DNA of 64,000 nt from Sphingobacterium wenxiniae. Its GTDB lineage: Bacteria; Bacteroidota; Bacteroidia; Sphingobacteriales; Sphingobacteriaceae. The stretch covers positions 248,001-312,000 of the forward strand of contig NZ_FOZZ01000001.1 in the NCBI RefSeq assembly GCF_900116225.1. Reading direction: 5' to 3'. Position numbers and translations under genes: made by a program. Below, piece by piece: positions 1 to 9,632 of the stretch. The notes beneath the pieces were generated by a model, which did not search any database, was not told where the DNA came from, and worked only from the letters and a program-made list of their open reading frames with translations. Within the stretch, counting starts at the first letter, position 1. The number at the start of each line of letters is the position of its first letter.

Positions 1-134
1 TTACTTTCCAATGATTCCTTTTCTTTCTTCTCCATTTGGGTATAGTAAGAAAAATAAATCACCGCAGAAAACAGCAACATAACGATAGTAAAAATCGTTA
101 CGGAATACAATGACAAACGATGCTTTAATTTCAT
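1..134 (-). CDS. Sensor histidine kinase, N-terminal fragment (window edge)
   Basis: Only the first 44 or so codons are inside the window. They begin MKLKHRLSLYSV and contain one hydrophobic segment (about residues 8-30), as expected for the first membrane helix of a two-component sensor kinase. The ATG lies 5 bases after the stop of the response regulator gene, so the two form one transcription unit. The kinase assignment rests on this arrangement and the N-terminal helix, because the catalytic domains lie outside the window. Confidence 0.65.
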   Translation of the reverse strand, partial: MKLKHRLSLYSVTIFTIVMLLFSAVIYFSYYTQMEKKEKESLES

Positions 135-139
135 AGTAG

Positions 140-820
140 CTACCCTTCTGTCTTAAACATATAGCCAACCCCTTTAACCGTATGTATATATTTATCGCCG
201 TTCTTTTCGATCTTGTTCCTTAAATAGGAAATATAGACATCAACCACATTGGTGTGGTTGTCGAAGGTAATCCCCCAGACTGCGTTCAGAATCTGTACAC
301 GGCCAACGGTTCTGTTTCTGTTCTCAACAAGGTAATTCAGCAATTTATATTCCCGAGGCGAGAGCTCTACCTCTTCTCCATTCACACTAACCTTATATTG
401 TTCCACATTAATCTGCAAATTTCCAAAACGGAGCTCTGTTTCAGGAAGTTCATGTAGATACTTCCTGCGGCGTGTCAATGCCTTGATCCGTGAAAGCAGT
501 TCATCAAAATGAAAAGGTTTAGTGAGGTAGTCATCGGCACCATAATCCAGTGCCGAAACCTTGTCTTGCACACTATTTAGCGCACTCAACATCAGTATAG
601 GTGAATAATTCTTTTTATAACGCAAGATTTGCAATAACTGCATACCATCCATTCCTGCCAGCATAATATCCAAGATGATGATATCCCAATCAATATTTGC
701 ATAAGTTTTCAAAACCTCCTCAGCATCCTTGCATAATGTAACCAAATACCCACACTCTTCCAGCCCTTTGACTAGAAAGTTACTGATTCGATTATCATCT
801 TCGACTACAAGGATTTGCAT
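140..820 (-). CDS. OmpR/PhoB-family response regulator
   Basis: 226 aa. The N-terminal receiver domain (about 1-115) has the acidic pair D8-D9, the phospho-acceptor D51, S79 and K101 of the switch. The C-terminal winged-helix DNA-binding domain (about 128-222) contains ELSPREYKLLNYL and the terminal VKGVGYMF typical of OmpR/PhoB proteins. It is expected to be phosphorylated by the kinase encoded immediately downstream on the same strand and to act as a transcription factor. The signal sensed cannot be told from the sequence. A perfect -7 element sits 18 bases upstream of the start codon. Confidence 0.93.
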   Translation of the reverse strand: MQILVVEDDNRISNFLVKGLEECGYLVTLCKDAEEVLKTYANIDWDIIILDIMLAGMDGMQLLQILRYKKNYSPILMLSALNSVQDKVSALDYGADDYLTKPFHFDELLSRIKALTRRRKYLHELPETELRFGNLQINVEQYKVSVNGEEVELSPREYKLLNYLVENRNRTVGRVQILNAVWGITFDNHTNVVDVYISYLRNKIEKNGDKYIHTVKGVGYMFKTEG

Positions 821-837
821 AACCTGATCTATTTTTA

Positions 838-845
838 CAAAACTA
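838..845 (-). promoter_or_regulatory. -7 promoter element upstream of the response regulator
   Basis: On the minus strand the sequence reads TAGTTTTG, a perfect match to the Bacteroidota -7 consensus TAnnTTTG. It lies 17 bases before the ATG at 820. No clear -33 TTTG is at the usual 19-20 base spacing, so the call rests on the -7 element and its position. Confidence 0.5.
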
Positions 846-964
846 GCGATTTTATTGGACAGCAGGTGCGCTTAATCAAAACTCTAATGCACTTCTAATA
901 TTGAACAGACAGATGATATCGCACCTATTAAGTTGTTCATCAGTTTGCAGTTTCTAATAGTATG

Positions 965-2455
965 CTATTCCCGATACTCCTTCCCTGTGAATATGTCAAT
1001 ATAATAGACCTCTTTTCCTTGCCCATTATTCAAACCTACTAAACCATCGGAAGATATGTGTTCATATCCCCTCTCTCCAATACGTTGTTTCCGCATATTA
1101 TCATAGAGATAGAAGCATTCATCTATGGAATCCCGCACAGCGAAAATCTGCTTTTCACCATTCAAAACAGATATATTAGAATAATCTGGCGACAAGTTCC
1201 AAGAACCTTCTTTTGTATTCCAAATCCCCCACATAGCTTTTTCTTCTCCTTTTTTTATCTCGGCTATATACAAATCTGCCCCAGCATGAGAAATATGTCG
1301 GATTTTCCCCACTTTCCAATCTTTAGGCAATGAAGCCGATTTAAACACCATGTGCTTATCAGGCCATATAGAATTTCCAACCTGATCATAGATAAAAAAA
1401 TCTTGTACATCGATCTCGCGTAGCAAATTACCCTTATCATCGATATATAGCCAATCATAAACCCAGACTGCATGATCGTAATTAAAACGTCCTAAGATAA
1501 AATACGGTGAATTGTTAATCGAATAGATCAAAGATACTTCTTTTAAAAAGTTACGTTGATCAGCAGTTGCCTGTCGGATTTGTTTTGGAAACGGCTTATC
1601 ATATTGTGGAAAGGCATAAATCTGATTTGTTTGCGGGTCTTTCAACAGCTTCGGGATAATAGGTAGAAAACGTTCTTGATTAATCGAATCCAGTAGAAAA
1701 GTTCCACCGGACAAAGTAACGGAAAGACGATCTACTCCAGTCAGATTCGCATGTACAGCCTTTCCTCCTCTCCCTACGTCATAAATAGCAAAAATTTTGC
1801 CCTGCGATTTTATATACCGATGGTTATCCAATACGAAATCAATATCACTTTTCAACTTTTTAAAACGCTTGTTCAACCGTTGATACAGGTTATTATTCCA
1901 GATATAATGTGTAGAATCAAGTTCATGGACGTATGAAGTATATTCATTATCGAAGTATGGAACATCATCTTTCACAAGCACTTGACCTGTTTCCAAAATT
2001 CGGGTTTCAACCTTAACGTAATTCGCTCTCTTTTTTATATGCTTACTAAAGATATTCCACTCCCATTTCCATATCGGCATTTTCTTTTCATGAGGTTCTT
2101 GCATCATTATAAGCGTAAACCCTCCTACCGCTGAAAGCGATATCTCTTTTTTAACATAAGGTTGTACAATCCTACCCATTCCATCAATTACTGCACATTC
2201 CTTTGCTTCATTCTGAACCACGGCATAACCAGTTGACGTGAATTTGCTCGCATTATTAAACGTTTGGGCAATCAATACATTTAAATCTTCATCTACATAT
2301 TGATATTTCCCCTGCTTCGTCAAAAATGGTATCCTATTTTCATGCTTGGTATGTAAAGAAGATTGTGCTCGGATTTCCATTGTGCTATTTCCACAACCTA
2401 TCAATAACCCCAATATAACGAGTATCCGAACCCGATAACTTATGTAACAGCACAT
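965..2455 (-). CDS. WG-repeat-like putative lipoprotein
   Basis: 496 aa. The N-terminus has a hydrophobic stretch ending in a lipobox-like LLIGC, so the product is probably a surface or periplasmic lipoprotein. The body resembles WG/beta-propeller-type repeats: segments such as LTKQGKYQYVDEDLN and CAVIDGMGRIVQPYV alternate short strands with glycine-rich turns. No catalytic motif is visible. It is monocistronic, with 144 bases to the response regulator gene downstream. The function is unknown. Proteins of this type in Bacteroidota are usually annotated only as WG-repeat proteins, and that family placement is moderate. Confidence 0.7.
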   Translation of the reverse strand: MCCYISYRVRILVILGLLIGCGNSTMEIRAQSSLHTKHENRIPFLTKQGKYQYVDEDLNVLIAQTFNNASKFTSTGYAVVQNEAKECAVIDGMGRIVQPYVKKEISLSAVGGFTLIMMQEPHEKKMPIWKWEWNIFSKHIKKRANYVKVETRILETGQVLVKDDVPYFDNEYTSYVHELDSTHYIWNNNLYQRLNKRFKKLKSDIDFVLDNHRYIKSQGKIFAIYDVGRGGKAVHANLTGVDRLSVTLSGGTFLLDSINQERFLPIIPKLLKDPQTNQIYAFPQYDKPFPKQIRQATADQRNFLKEVSLIYSINNSPYFILGRFNYDHAVWVYDWLYIDDKGNLLREIDVQDFFIYDQVGNSIWPDKHMVFKSASLPKDWKVGKIRHISHAGADLYIAEIKKGEEKAMWGIWNTKEGSWNLSPDYSNISVLNGEKQIFAVRDSIDECFYLYDNMRKQRIGERGYEHISSDGLVGLNNGQGKEVYYIDIFTGKEYRE

Positions 2456-2554
2456 CTTTATTCTCCTTCTATTTGTAAAGGGTAAACATAGGTATAAAGA
2501 ACTACTTAAGAAATAACGGATTCCAGTGATTTTTACCGATGGATTGTAGAAACG

Positions 2555-2587
2555 AAAAAAGCCCCAAAATTTTCATCTTGAGGCTTT
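2555..2587 (-). terminator. Rho-independent terminator after rny
   Basis: On the minus strand a 10-bp stem with one mismatch (AAAGCCTCAA paired with TTGGGGCTTT) is followed by a run of T. It begins 26 bases after the rny stop codon. Confidence 0.85.
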
Positions 2588-2613
2588 CTATTCATATTCG
2601 GTAAAGAATTAAC

Positions 2614-4173
2614 CTATTTGGCATAAGATACCGATCTTGTCTCTCTAATCACGGTCACTTTAATCTGACCTGGATAAGTCATCTCGGTCTGGATACGGTT
2701 GGAAATATCTGCCGCTAAAATTTCAGCTTGTGCATCCGAAACTCTCTCCGATTCTACCACTACGCGCAATTCACGTCCTGCCTGGATAGCAAAAGTTTTC
2801 TCTACGCCTGGGTAAGATAAAGCAAGCTCTTCTAATTCTTTTAATCGTTTGATATAGCTTTCCACCACTTCGCGACGGGCACCCGGACGAGCACCAGAAA
2901 TCGCATCACAAGCCTGAACAACAGGTGAAATCATCGAAGTCATCTCGATTTCATCGTGGTGGGCGCCGATAGCATTGCATACATCTGGATGTTCTTTGTA
3001 TTTTTCTGCCAGTTGCATACCTAAAATAGCGTGTGGCAATTCCGGGTTATCATCAGGTACCTTACCAATATCGTGCAATAATCCAGCACGTTTAGCAAGC
3101 TTCACGTTTAAGCCCAGTTCCGCAGCCATAGTAGCGGCAAAGTTCGCAACCTCACGGGAGTGTTGCAACAGGTTTTGTCCATAAGACGAACGGTAACGCA
3201 TACGACCAACCATACGGATTAATTCCGGATGCAATCCGTGTATACCCAAATCGATAACGGTACGCTCACCGATTTCAACGATTTCATCTTCAATTTGCTT
3301 ACGTGTTTTCGCAACCACCTCTTCGATACGTGCAGGGTGGATACGACCATCCGTTACCAAACGGTGTAGGGAAAGACGTGCAATTTCACGACGCACAGGG
3401 TCGAATCCGGAAAGGATAATCGCTTCCGGTGTATCATCCACGATAATTTCCACTCCTGTAGCTGCTTCTAAGGCACGGATATTACGTCCTTCACGACCAA
3501 TAACACGTCCTTTAATCTCATCGTTCTCGATATTGAAAATAGAAACTGTATTCTCGATAGCCGATTCCGTCGCTGTACGCTGAATTGTTTGGATAACCAC
3601 CTTTTTAGCTTCTTTGGAAGCGGTCAATTTGGCTTCATCTACAATATCTTTGATCTGCATGATAGCTTGCGAACGAGCTTCTTCACGTAAAGAAGATACC
3701 AATTGCTCTTTGGCTTCGTCAGCAGATAAACCTGCAATGGTCTCCAATTGCTTTATATGTTGGTTTTTCAAATGCTCAACTTCATCACGTTTCTTTTCAT
3801 TCAGTTCGACAAGTTGATCCAGTTTTTTGCTCTTGTTATCAACCTCCTGCTTCTCCCGATTCAAGCTTTCAAGCTTTTGATTCAGAGATTGCTCTTTCTG
3901 TTTTATCGTATTCTCTTTTTGCGCTACGGCTTGGTTACGTTGGTTTACTTCTTTTTCATGTTCAGCCTTCAATTGTAGAAACTTTTCTTTAGCCTCCAAA
4001 TTGCGTTGCTTCTTATGATGTTCAGCCTGTTGTTCAGCCTCTTTGATAATGCGTTGTGCCTTTTCATTAGCGGATTGTTCTTGTTTTTTGAAAACGAGTT
4101 GTAACAAAAAACGACCGATAACCACCCCAACGATAAGCGAAATTATAATTGAAATTGTTGTTAATAAGTCCAT
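2614..4173 (-). CDS. rny: Ribonuclease Y
   Basis: 519 aa, the usual length. An N-terminal membrane anchor (about 4-26) is followed by a long charged coiled coil (about 30-200), a KH RNA-binding domain containing [12 protein letters not shown] (222-233), and an HD phosphohydrolase domain with H367-D368 in LLHDIGK. RNase Y is a membrane-tethered endoribonuclease that starts mRNA decay. It is the last gene of the pheT/zapA block and is preceded by the candidate 6S RNA. A strong terminator follows it. All family landmarks are present. Confidence 0.97.
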   Translation of the reverse strand: MDLLTTISIIISLIVGVVIGRFLLQLVFKKQEQSANEKAQRIIKEAEQQAEHHKKQRNLEAKEKFLQLKAEHEKEVNQRNQAVAQKENTIKQKEQSLNQKLESLNREKQEVDNKSKKLDQLVELNEKKRDEVEHLKNQHIKQLETIAGLSADEAKEQLVSSLREEARSQAIMQIKDIVDEAKLTASKEAKKVVIQTIQRTATESAIENTVSIFNIENDEIKGRVIGREGRNIRALEAATGVEIIVDDTPEAIILSGFDPVRREIARLSLHRLVTDGRIHPARIEEVVAKTRKQIEDEIVEIGERTVIDLGIHGLHPELIRMVGRMRYRSSYGQNLLQHSREVANFAATMAAELGLNVKLAKRAGLLHDIGKVPDDNPELPHAILGMQLAEKYKEHPDVCNAIGAHHDEIEMTSMISPVVQACDAISGARPGARREVVESYIKRLKELEELALSYPGVEKTFAIQAGRELRVVVESERVSDAQAEILAADISNRIQTEMTYPGQIKVTVIRETRSVSYAK

Positions 4174-4245
4174 TTTTATATTAAGTTGTTTTTATTTAAT
4201 TGTTTATTCGTTTAATTGTTTACTTGCATTTTTTTCAAAAAAAAA

Positions 4246-4411
4246 CCGCAATTAAATATAACAGGTCCCATGTATTATTAAACTTCCATTACACATGATT
4301 GAGCAATTGATCATGACCGAGATGGCTTACGCAAAATGGCCTACATCTTGTTTTCGCTCGTGATATTGAAGCGTTAAGTTTAAAATAGTGACAACCCGAA
4401 TTTAATTGCGG
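4246..4411 (-). ncRNA. ssrS: Candidate 6S RNA (6S-Flavo type)
   Basis: In the 278-base gap between zapA and rny, CCGCAATTAAAT (4246-4257) and ATTTAATTGCGG (4400-4411) pair as a perfect 12-bp closing stem about 140 bases apart. Read on the minus strand, the 3' arm runs directly into nine T residues, so the RNA would end in its own closing stem. Inside, AAACUU/AAGUUU can pair, CATGAT/ATCATG makes a perfect hairpin, and AGAU..GGC/GCC.AUCU makes another. The layout (long rod with a central open region) and the position next to zapA match 6S RNA, which also follows zapA in enterobacteria. It would bind housekeeping RNA polymerase and regulate it by growth phase. A weak TTTT-N19-CGAATTTG promoter lies at the 5' end. 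The identification is by structure and synteny, without a covariance-model search. Confidence 0.72.
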
Positions 4412-4451
4412 CAAATTCGTCGTTATAAAGCTCTACTTAAAAGAACGATAT

Positions 4452-4742
4452 TTATTTACTAAAGAAATTGTTCAGCAGGGCATCCAATTCATGAACCTGT
4501 TGCTCGACCCCATCTTCATGTTGCTGGGCTTTGCGTTCAGCCTTTATCATCCCTGTAGCATATTGCAATACACACATAGACAATAAATCCTGCTTATCAC
4601 GAACTGCATAATTATCTTGCAATTCCTTTATTCTTTCATTAACCAATTTCGCAGCGTGGCGGATAATCTCCTCCTCCTCTGTCTCTACCCGCAATGGGTA
4701 GACACGGTCTGCGATATTTATCTTTATGGAAATCTCTCCCAT
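4452..4742 (-). CDS. zapA: Cell division protein ZapA
   Basis: 96 aa. The N-terminal part (MGEISIKINIADRVYPLRV) and the segment EEEEIIRHAAKLVNERIKE match the ZapA FtsZ-associated fold. A helical C-terminus follows that would form the dimer or tetramer coiled coil. ZapA stabilises FtsZ bundles at the division site in the cytoplasm. It lies in a same-strand row after pheT and a small coiled-coil gene and is followed by the candidate 6S RNA, which supports the assignment. Confidence 0.92.
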   Translation of the reverse strand: MGEISIKINIADRVYPLRVETEEEEIIRHAAKLVNERIKELQDNYAVRDKQDLLSMCVLQYATGMIKAERKAQQHEDGVEQQVHELDALLNNFFSK

Positions 4743-4794
4743 GCTTTTTGAGCTTAAATAACGTAACAGGCTTTTACTTCTTCCTTTCTTACAC

Positions 4795-5103
4795 CTACTT
4801 CAACAAGCCTATACATTTGTCTATTTCTCGCACAAAATCGTTAATTTTTTGTTTTGTGTCAAGTATTTTTTCATTTATTGCTTCCCTATCCACATCCGAC
4901 TCTTCCAAGGATTTCGCAACTGCCAAAGCTTTAAGCTTTTCCTCCAATTGTTGTACTTTCGCCGAACTGGTTTCGAATGCAACCTGCAACGATTGTACTT
5001 CTAACTTTAGGAGGTCATTTTCCTCTTGTAAGGCCTCACACAATTGAATCAAATTTCTCGTTTTCTCAACGATGATATTCATTTGTGAAGATAGTGTAGC
5101 CAT
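4795..5103 (-). CDS. Small coiled-coil protein between pheT and zapA
   Basis: 102 aa counting from the ATG at 5103; an in-frame TTG three codons earlier is less likely. Nearly the whole protein is predicted coiled coil (LIQLCEALQEENDLLKLEV, KVQQLEEKLKALAVA). It has no signal peptide or catalytic motif. It starts 31 bases after pheT and ends 52 bases before zapA, so it is very probably co-transcribed with both. By size, shape and neighbour it could be a ZapB-like partner of ZapA, but I see no sequence motif that proves this. Confidence 0.8.
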   Translation of the reverse strand: MATLSSQMNIIVEKTRNLIQLCEALQEENDLLKLEVQSLQVAFETSSAKVQQLEEKLKALAVAKSLEESDVDREAINEKILDTKQKINDFVREIDKCIGLLK

Positions 5104-5134
5104 ATTTCGCAATTATACTTTATATGGAGCTGAA

Positions 5135-7528
5135 CTAACGTATTGTAGCTCCTGTCTCTTTCTCAAAGTTAAGAATTAATTTTTTAATTATTGCATCAAT
5201 TTGCTTGTCATTTAACGTTTTTTCTTCGTCCTGAAGGATAAAGCTCAGAGCATAAGACTTTTTGTCTGCTGCCAATTTATCGCCCTTATAAACATCAAAA
5301 ATATTAACCTCTTTGAGCAATTTACGTTCTGTCTTAATAGCGATATTTTTCAACTGCTCAAAAGTAACCGCATCGTCCACCAATAAAGCCAAATCACGGC
5401 GTACTGAAGGAAACTTAGAAACTTCTTGGTATTTGATGCTATTCTTACGGATAGCTTTGATAACCAAATCCCAATCAAACTGCGCGAAAAAGACCTTTCC
5501 ATCCACATCGGCTTTTTTCAAATTCACGGATGATACTGCTCCCAAAGTAACCAAGACCTTCTGGCCTTTCATATAGCTCAAACCGTAATCAAAGTATGTT
5601 CCATTAGCTTCCACAAGCTGTAAACCTGAAATGTTAAGGCGTTGAATAATAGCATCTACTGTGGCTTTCAAATGATAAAAGTTAACAGGCTGTGTTTTGG
5701 TCTTCCAGTGCTCTTCTCTGTCGTTTCCAGCTAGACAAATAGATAAATTCTGTTTCTCCGTATATCCTTCTTCTGATTTGAAATACGTTTTACCATATTC
5801 AAAATACTTCGCGTTCGGATTTTTACGTTTTTGGTTGTAAGACACCGATGTCAATGCTGAGAAAAGCAAATTTTGACGCATTGTGTCCAAATCCGAGCTT
5901 AACGGATTCACTAAACGCACAGCCGTATTTTCGTCATCGGCAAAGGCAAGTTTTGTCAGCGAGTTGTTTAGAATCTCTCTATAACCATTCGCAATCAACA
6001 AATCGGCAATTTGGTTCAGTACGACTTCCTTGTCTGGTTTTTCTTGTGTATTTAAGGATGCCTTTATCTGAGTCCCTAATTCAATATTGTTATAGCCGTA
6101 GATACGTAATACCTCTTCAATAACATCCACTTCACGAGTCACATCCACTTTATAGGCTGGAACGTTCACCAAAAGATCCTTCTCATCTTCCTTCACAATA
6201 GCAATTCCCAAAGCTGCAATGATACCACGGATTTCCTCTTTTGGAATTTCCTTACCGATTAAACGTTGCACGTTAGCATAATTGACCGTAAATTCAAATG
6301 GTTTGACTGGTTGCGGATATATATCTGTAACAGCTGAAGCAATCTGTCCACCTGCAATTTCCTGTATAAGCAATGCAGCTTTTTGCAATGCATATATCGT
6401 CATTTCAGGATCAGTCCCTCTCTCAAAACGGAAAGAAGAATCAGTTTTTAATGTATGTCTTTTGGATGTTTTACGTACAGAAACCGCATTGAAGTAAGCA
6501 GACTCCAAGAAGATATTCTTCGTTTCGTTGCTTACGCCAGAGTGCTCACCACCGAACACACCGGCAATACACATTGGTTTTTCTGCATCAGCAATAACCA
6601 AATCTTCCGAAGACAACTTACGCTCGACCCCATCTAAAGTAATGAAAGATTCATTCTCTTTAGCTAATCGGACAACAACCTCATTACCAGAAATTTTATC
6701 TGCATCAAACGCATGTAAAGGTTGACCTAAATCATGTAAGATATAATTGGTGATGTCAACAATATTATTGATTGGACGGATCCCTATGACTTGCAGTTTT
6801 TCTTTCAACCAATCCGGTGAATCTGTTACAGTCACATTACTGATATTGATTCCTGAATAACGTGGCGCAGCTTCTGAAGCCAAAACCGATACTTTGGTCA
6901 GCAAGTCATCTGTTGCTTTGAATGAAGAAGCCTCATTCAAGGTATAGGATTTACGGAAATATGCGGCTAAATCACGAGCAACCCCAAGATGTGAGGCCGC
7001 ATCGGCACGGTTAGGTGTCAAACCAATTTCATAGCGATAATCATCCTGGATATTGAAATAATCCTTCACCAAAGAGCCTACCTCAGCATCATCTTTCAAC
7101 TCAACAATACCTGCATGTGAGCTACCCAAACCTATCTCATCCTCACCACATAACATTCCCTCTGAAACTTCTCCCCTGATTTTGGATTTGGTGATTTTGA
7201 AAGGTTCGCCTTGCGTAGGATGGCAATGAGTACCAACTGTAGCGACGATTACTTTCAGTCCTGTACGGACATTAGGTGCGCCACATACGATATGCAACAA
7301 CTCTTCAGCCCCTACATCCACTGTAGTGACTTTCAATTTATCGGCATTCGGGTGTTGTTCGCAGCTCTTCACTTCGCCCACAACCAAACCTTCCAAACCT
7401 CCTGGAATGCTCTGTACCTTTTCCAGAACCTCCACTTCGAGTCCTATATCCGTCAAAATCAAGGATAGTTCCTCGGGTGTTTTATCTATATCAATGTAAT
7501 TCTTAAGCCAATTATAGGAAATATTCAT
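5135..7528 (-). CDS. pheT: Phenylalanine--tRNA ligase beta subunit
   Basis: 797 aa from the ATG at 7528. It has the EMAP-type tRNA-binding domain (about 40-150), the B3/B4 editing domain, the B5 domain, the inactive synthetase-like core and the C-terminal FDX-ACB anticodon-binding domain (about the last 95 aa, with KFPSVRRDLALLVDD). With PheS it charges tRNA-Phe; pheS is not in the window. An upstream in-frame GTG at 7552 is rejected because a perfect promoter -7 element overlaps it (7552-7559), so the mRNA would start downstream of that GTG. It heads the operon with the coiled-coil gene and zapA. Confidence 0.97.
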   Translation of the reverse strand: MNISYNWLKNYIDIDKTPEELSLILTDIGLEVEVLEKVQSIPGGLEGLVVGEVKSCEQHPNADKLKVTTVDVGAEELLHIVCGAPNVRTGLKVIVATVGTHCHPTQGEPFKITKSKIRGEVSEGMLCGEDEIGLGSSHAGIVELKDDAEVGSLVKDYFNIQDDYRYEIGLTPNRADAASHLGVARDLAAYFRKSYTLNEASSFKATDDLLTKVSVLASEAAPRYSGINISNVTVTDSPDWLKEKLQVIGIRPINNIVDITNYILHDLGQPLHAFDADKISGNEVVVRLAKENESFITLDGVERKLSSEDLVIADAEKPMCIAGVFGGEHSGVSNETKNIFLESAYFNAVSVRKTSKRHTLKTDSSFRFERGTDPEMTIYALQKAALLIQEIAGGQIASAVTDIYPQPVKPFEFTVNYANVQRLIGKEIPKEEIRGIIAALGIAIVKEDEKDLLVNVPAYKVDVTREVDVIEEVLRIYGYNNIELGTQIKASLNTQEKPDKEVVLNQIADLLIANGYREILNNSLTKLAFADDENTAVRLVNPLSSDLDTMRQNLLFSALTSVSYNQKRKNPNAKYFEYGKTYFKSEEGYTEKQNLSICLAGNDREEHWKTKTQPVNFYHLKATVDAIIQRLNISGLQLVEANGTYFDYGLSYMKGQKVLVTLGAVSSVNLKKADVDGKVFFAQFDWDLVIKAIRKNSIKYQEVSKFPSVRRDLALLVDDAVTFEQLKNIAIKTERKLLKEVNIFDVYKGDKLAADKKSYALSFILQDEEKTLNDKQIDAIIKKLILNFEKETGATIR

Positions 7529-7551
7529 CTTGGAATCCTCTATTTTAGGCA

Positions 7552-7559
7552 CAAAGATA
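7552..7559 (-). promoter_or_regulatory. -7 promoter element of the pheT-zapA operon
   Basis: The minus strand reads TATCTTTG, a perfect TAnnTTTG. It lies 23 bases upstream of the ATG at 7528 and fixes the start of pheT at that ATG. Confidence 0.65.
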
Positions 7560-7660
7560 GGTTTTTGTTAAGGGAATATCCATTATTCCAATGGAAAAAC
7601 CACGTTTTTTTTCGCAAATCATAAAGTCTTAAGTAATCGTTATTCAGCTTTATTCTAAAT

Positions 7661-8460
7661 CTACAACCGTTCCCGATATTCTTTTGGAGTTACACCCAAC
7701 ATTTTTTTCACATAACGAGTAAAGAACGAACGGCTCGAAAAATCCATTTCATCGGCAATTTCTGAGATATTCAGATTCTTGTTCTGTAGCAAAATGGTTA
7801 TCCGTTCTTTCACATACCGCTGTATCCATTCCGAAGCCGTAATTCGGGTATTGACTTTACAAATATAGTTGAGATATTTGGGTGTAATGTTCAACCTATC
7901 ACTATAAAACCGCACCTCTCGCTCTTTCATACAATATTCCTGTACCAACTGTATAAACCGTTCGTACAACGTGCCACTTTGCAAACTACGTTTGCGTCGG
8001 TCGATTTCGTCTTCAAAAATATGCCACATTTCCAAAAGAAAAAGTTGCATTTGGAGTTTCAACACTTCTTCATAAAATCGATGATTGGTTTCTTGTGATT
8101 TATCATACAACAACTGAAAATTTTTTAAGATTTTCTCTTTGTCTTTTTCTCTGGATGCAAAATCGGGTTTTCTTTGGAATGTACATAGCTGTCTATACTC
8201 ATAGTTGCACTGGGTAAATTCATTGTCAGCAGGTCGTTGTCCACAAACAAAAGCATGGCTTTAAAATTTGCGGAAAAACACAAATCAGAAACAGCAAAAC
8301 CAGCTAACCAAAAGATAAATTCCCCCTTTTTGCAATGATATTGCCTCCCATTAAAGACAAATTTCACACTTCCGCTTTGGCAATAAAGATGTGTGTGATA
8401 CCGAATTTGGAAGTCTTCCGGAAATTTGCGTATCTCTAAGACCCGCAGGTTCGGTCGCAC
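7661..8460 (-). pseudogene. AraC-family regulator with a frameshift
   Basis: Two reading frames together encode one AraC-type regulator: an N-terminal cupin-like sensing domain (8125-8460, RYHTHLY, GEFIFW) and a C-terminal double helix-turn-helix domain (7661-8113, ending KMLGVTPKEYRERL). The first frame stops after PEKKTKRKS. Adding one A to the run of five A (minus strand, 8144-8148) restores EKKDKEKILKNF and joins the frames in the expected place. The N-terminus is also damaged: no ATG precedes RPNLRVLEIRKFP, only a GTG, and this segment overlaps the truncated regulator upstream. Probably inactive, though an HTH-only product from the 7661-8113 frame is conceivable. Confidence 0.8.
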
Positions 8461-8974
8461 TTTGCTGCATTTGGAGCCCTAAAATGGTTAACAGTTTCCC
8501 GTGCGCATATAAACTAGCTCCCTCTGGAGAAGAATGTACAGCATTAATGGTTTGTATATTATAATGAAGCTGGTCACTAATATCATTGTTATCCTTGAAC
8601 ACAAACAAATCATTCTCTTCAATACCATCTGGCTTTAAGGAAAAGTAATCCATGATTTCCTTAAAATACAGAAATGGTAGTGTTATCATATATAAAGAAA
8701 GTGGCGATTCCTTGAGTTGCGAAGAAATCAACAATTCCTCTTTGGCAATAGTTATTGCATTAAATTGGTTTGCCTGTAGCTCCCTTGTCCGACTCTCCAC
8801 TTGGATTTCTATAGCCTGTCCATAGTTAAAAATCAAGCAAACACTAAGTTCTCGACTCTGAAACCGCAACTTGTCTCGGATAGCCTGTATATTAAAATAG
8901 GAGATACAGTCTGTCAATACAGTTCTATTTATAGTGCCGGAAATAGCAGAAGTCTGATTAACAAGCTTTAGCAT
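8351..8974 (-). pseudogene. AraC-family regulator remnant lacking its DNA-binding domain
   Basis: Residues 1-172 look like the sensing and linker part of an AraC-type protein, including the helix around LYAHGKLLTILGLQMQQ that normally precedes the HTH domain. After that the frame runs out of register into the start of the next AraC gene, giving a meaningless 35-residue tail. A deletion has therefore removed the HTH domain of this gene and the upstream region of its neighbour. The ATG at 8974 is intact. Without a DNA-binding domain it should not act as a regulator. Confidence 0.75.
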
Positions 8975-9095
8975 GATCTGTTATTATTTTATTTGTTTAG
9001 ACCTATTACAAATAAAAACACCGATTTTGTAGACATTCTGTTTTCATGGTGTTAAGAATTGCGTAAATTACTCACGTAACATTTTAAACGAAAAC

Positions 9096-9614
9096 ATGGA
9101 TAATATAACGATAGAGCAAGTAACCTTAAAAGATAAAGAGCAACTCCAACAGATTGGCCGACAAACTTTCTTCGAAACTTTTTCATCGAGCAACACAGAC
9201 GAGAATATGAAAAGATATCTCGAAGAAGGTTTTTCCTTATCGAAATTAGCACACGAACTTAACGATACTAATTCTGCCTTTTATTTTGCACGGATAGGGC
9301 AACAGATTATTGGTTATCTGAAAGTCAATTTTGGGGAATCGCAGACTGAATTAAAAAATGAACAAGCACTTGAAATCGAAAGAATTTATGTATTACGAGA
9401 ATTTCATGGTAAGAATATCGGTCAGGTTCTATACGAGAAGGCAATGGCTATTGCCATAGAGAAAAAAGCCGATTACATTTGGCTAGGGGTTTGGGAGGAA
9501 AATCCACGTGCTATCCGTTTCTATGAAAAGAATGGTTTTGTGGCATTTGATAAGCATATCTTCCTGTTAGGCAATGATGCCCAAACAGATATCATGATGA
9601 AAAAACAAATATAG
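9096..9614 (+). CDS. GNAT family N-acetyltransferase (PaiA-like)
   Basis: 172 aa. The acetyl-CoA binding motif is visible as YVLREFHGKNIGQVLYEKA (about 95-113), followed by the beta-5/alpha-4 region LGVWEENPRAIRFYEKNGF typical of GNAT enzymes. The overall pattern, including FFETFSSSNTDENMKRYL near the N-terminus, resembles the PaiA spermidine/spermine acetyltransferase branch, but the substrate is not proven. It stands alone between the decayed AraC genes (minus) and glmM (minus, convergent). Confidence 0.88.
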   Translation: MDNITIEQVTLKDKEQLQQIGRQTFFETFSSSNTDENMKRYLEEGFSLSKLAHELNDTNSAFYFARIGQQIIGYLKVNFGESQTELKNEQALEIERIYVLREFHGKNIGQVLYEKAMAIAIEKKADYIWLGVWEENPRAIRFYEKNGFVAFDKHIFLLGNDAQTDIMMKKQI

Positions 9615-9632
9615 AGGAGCTATCTCAAAAGA

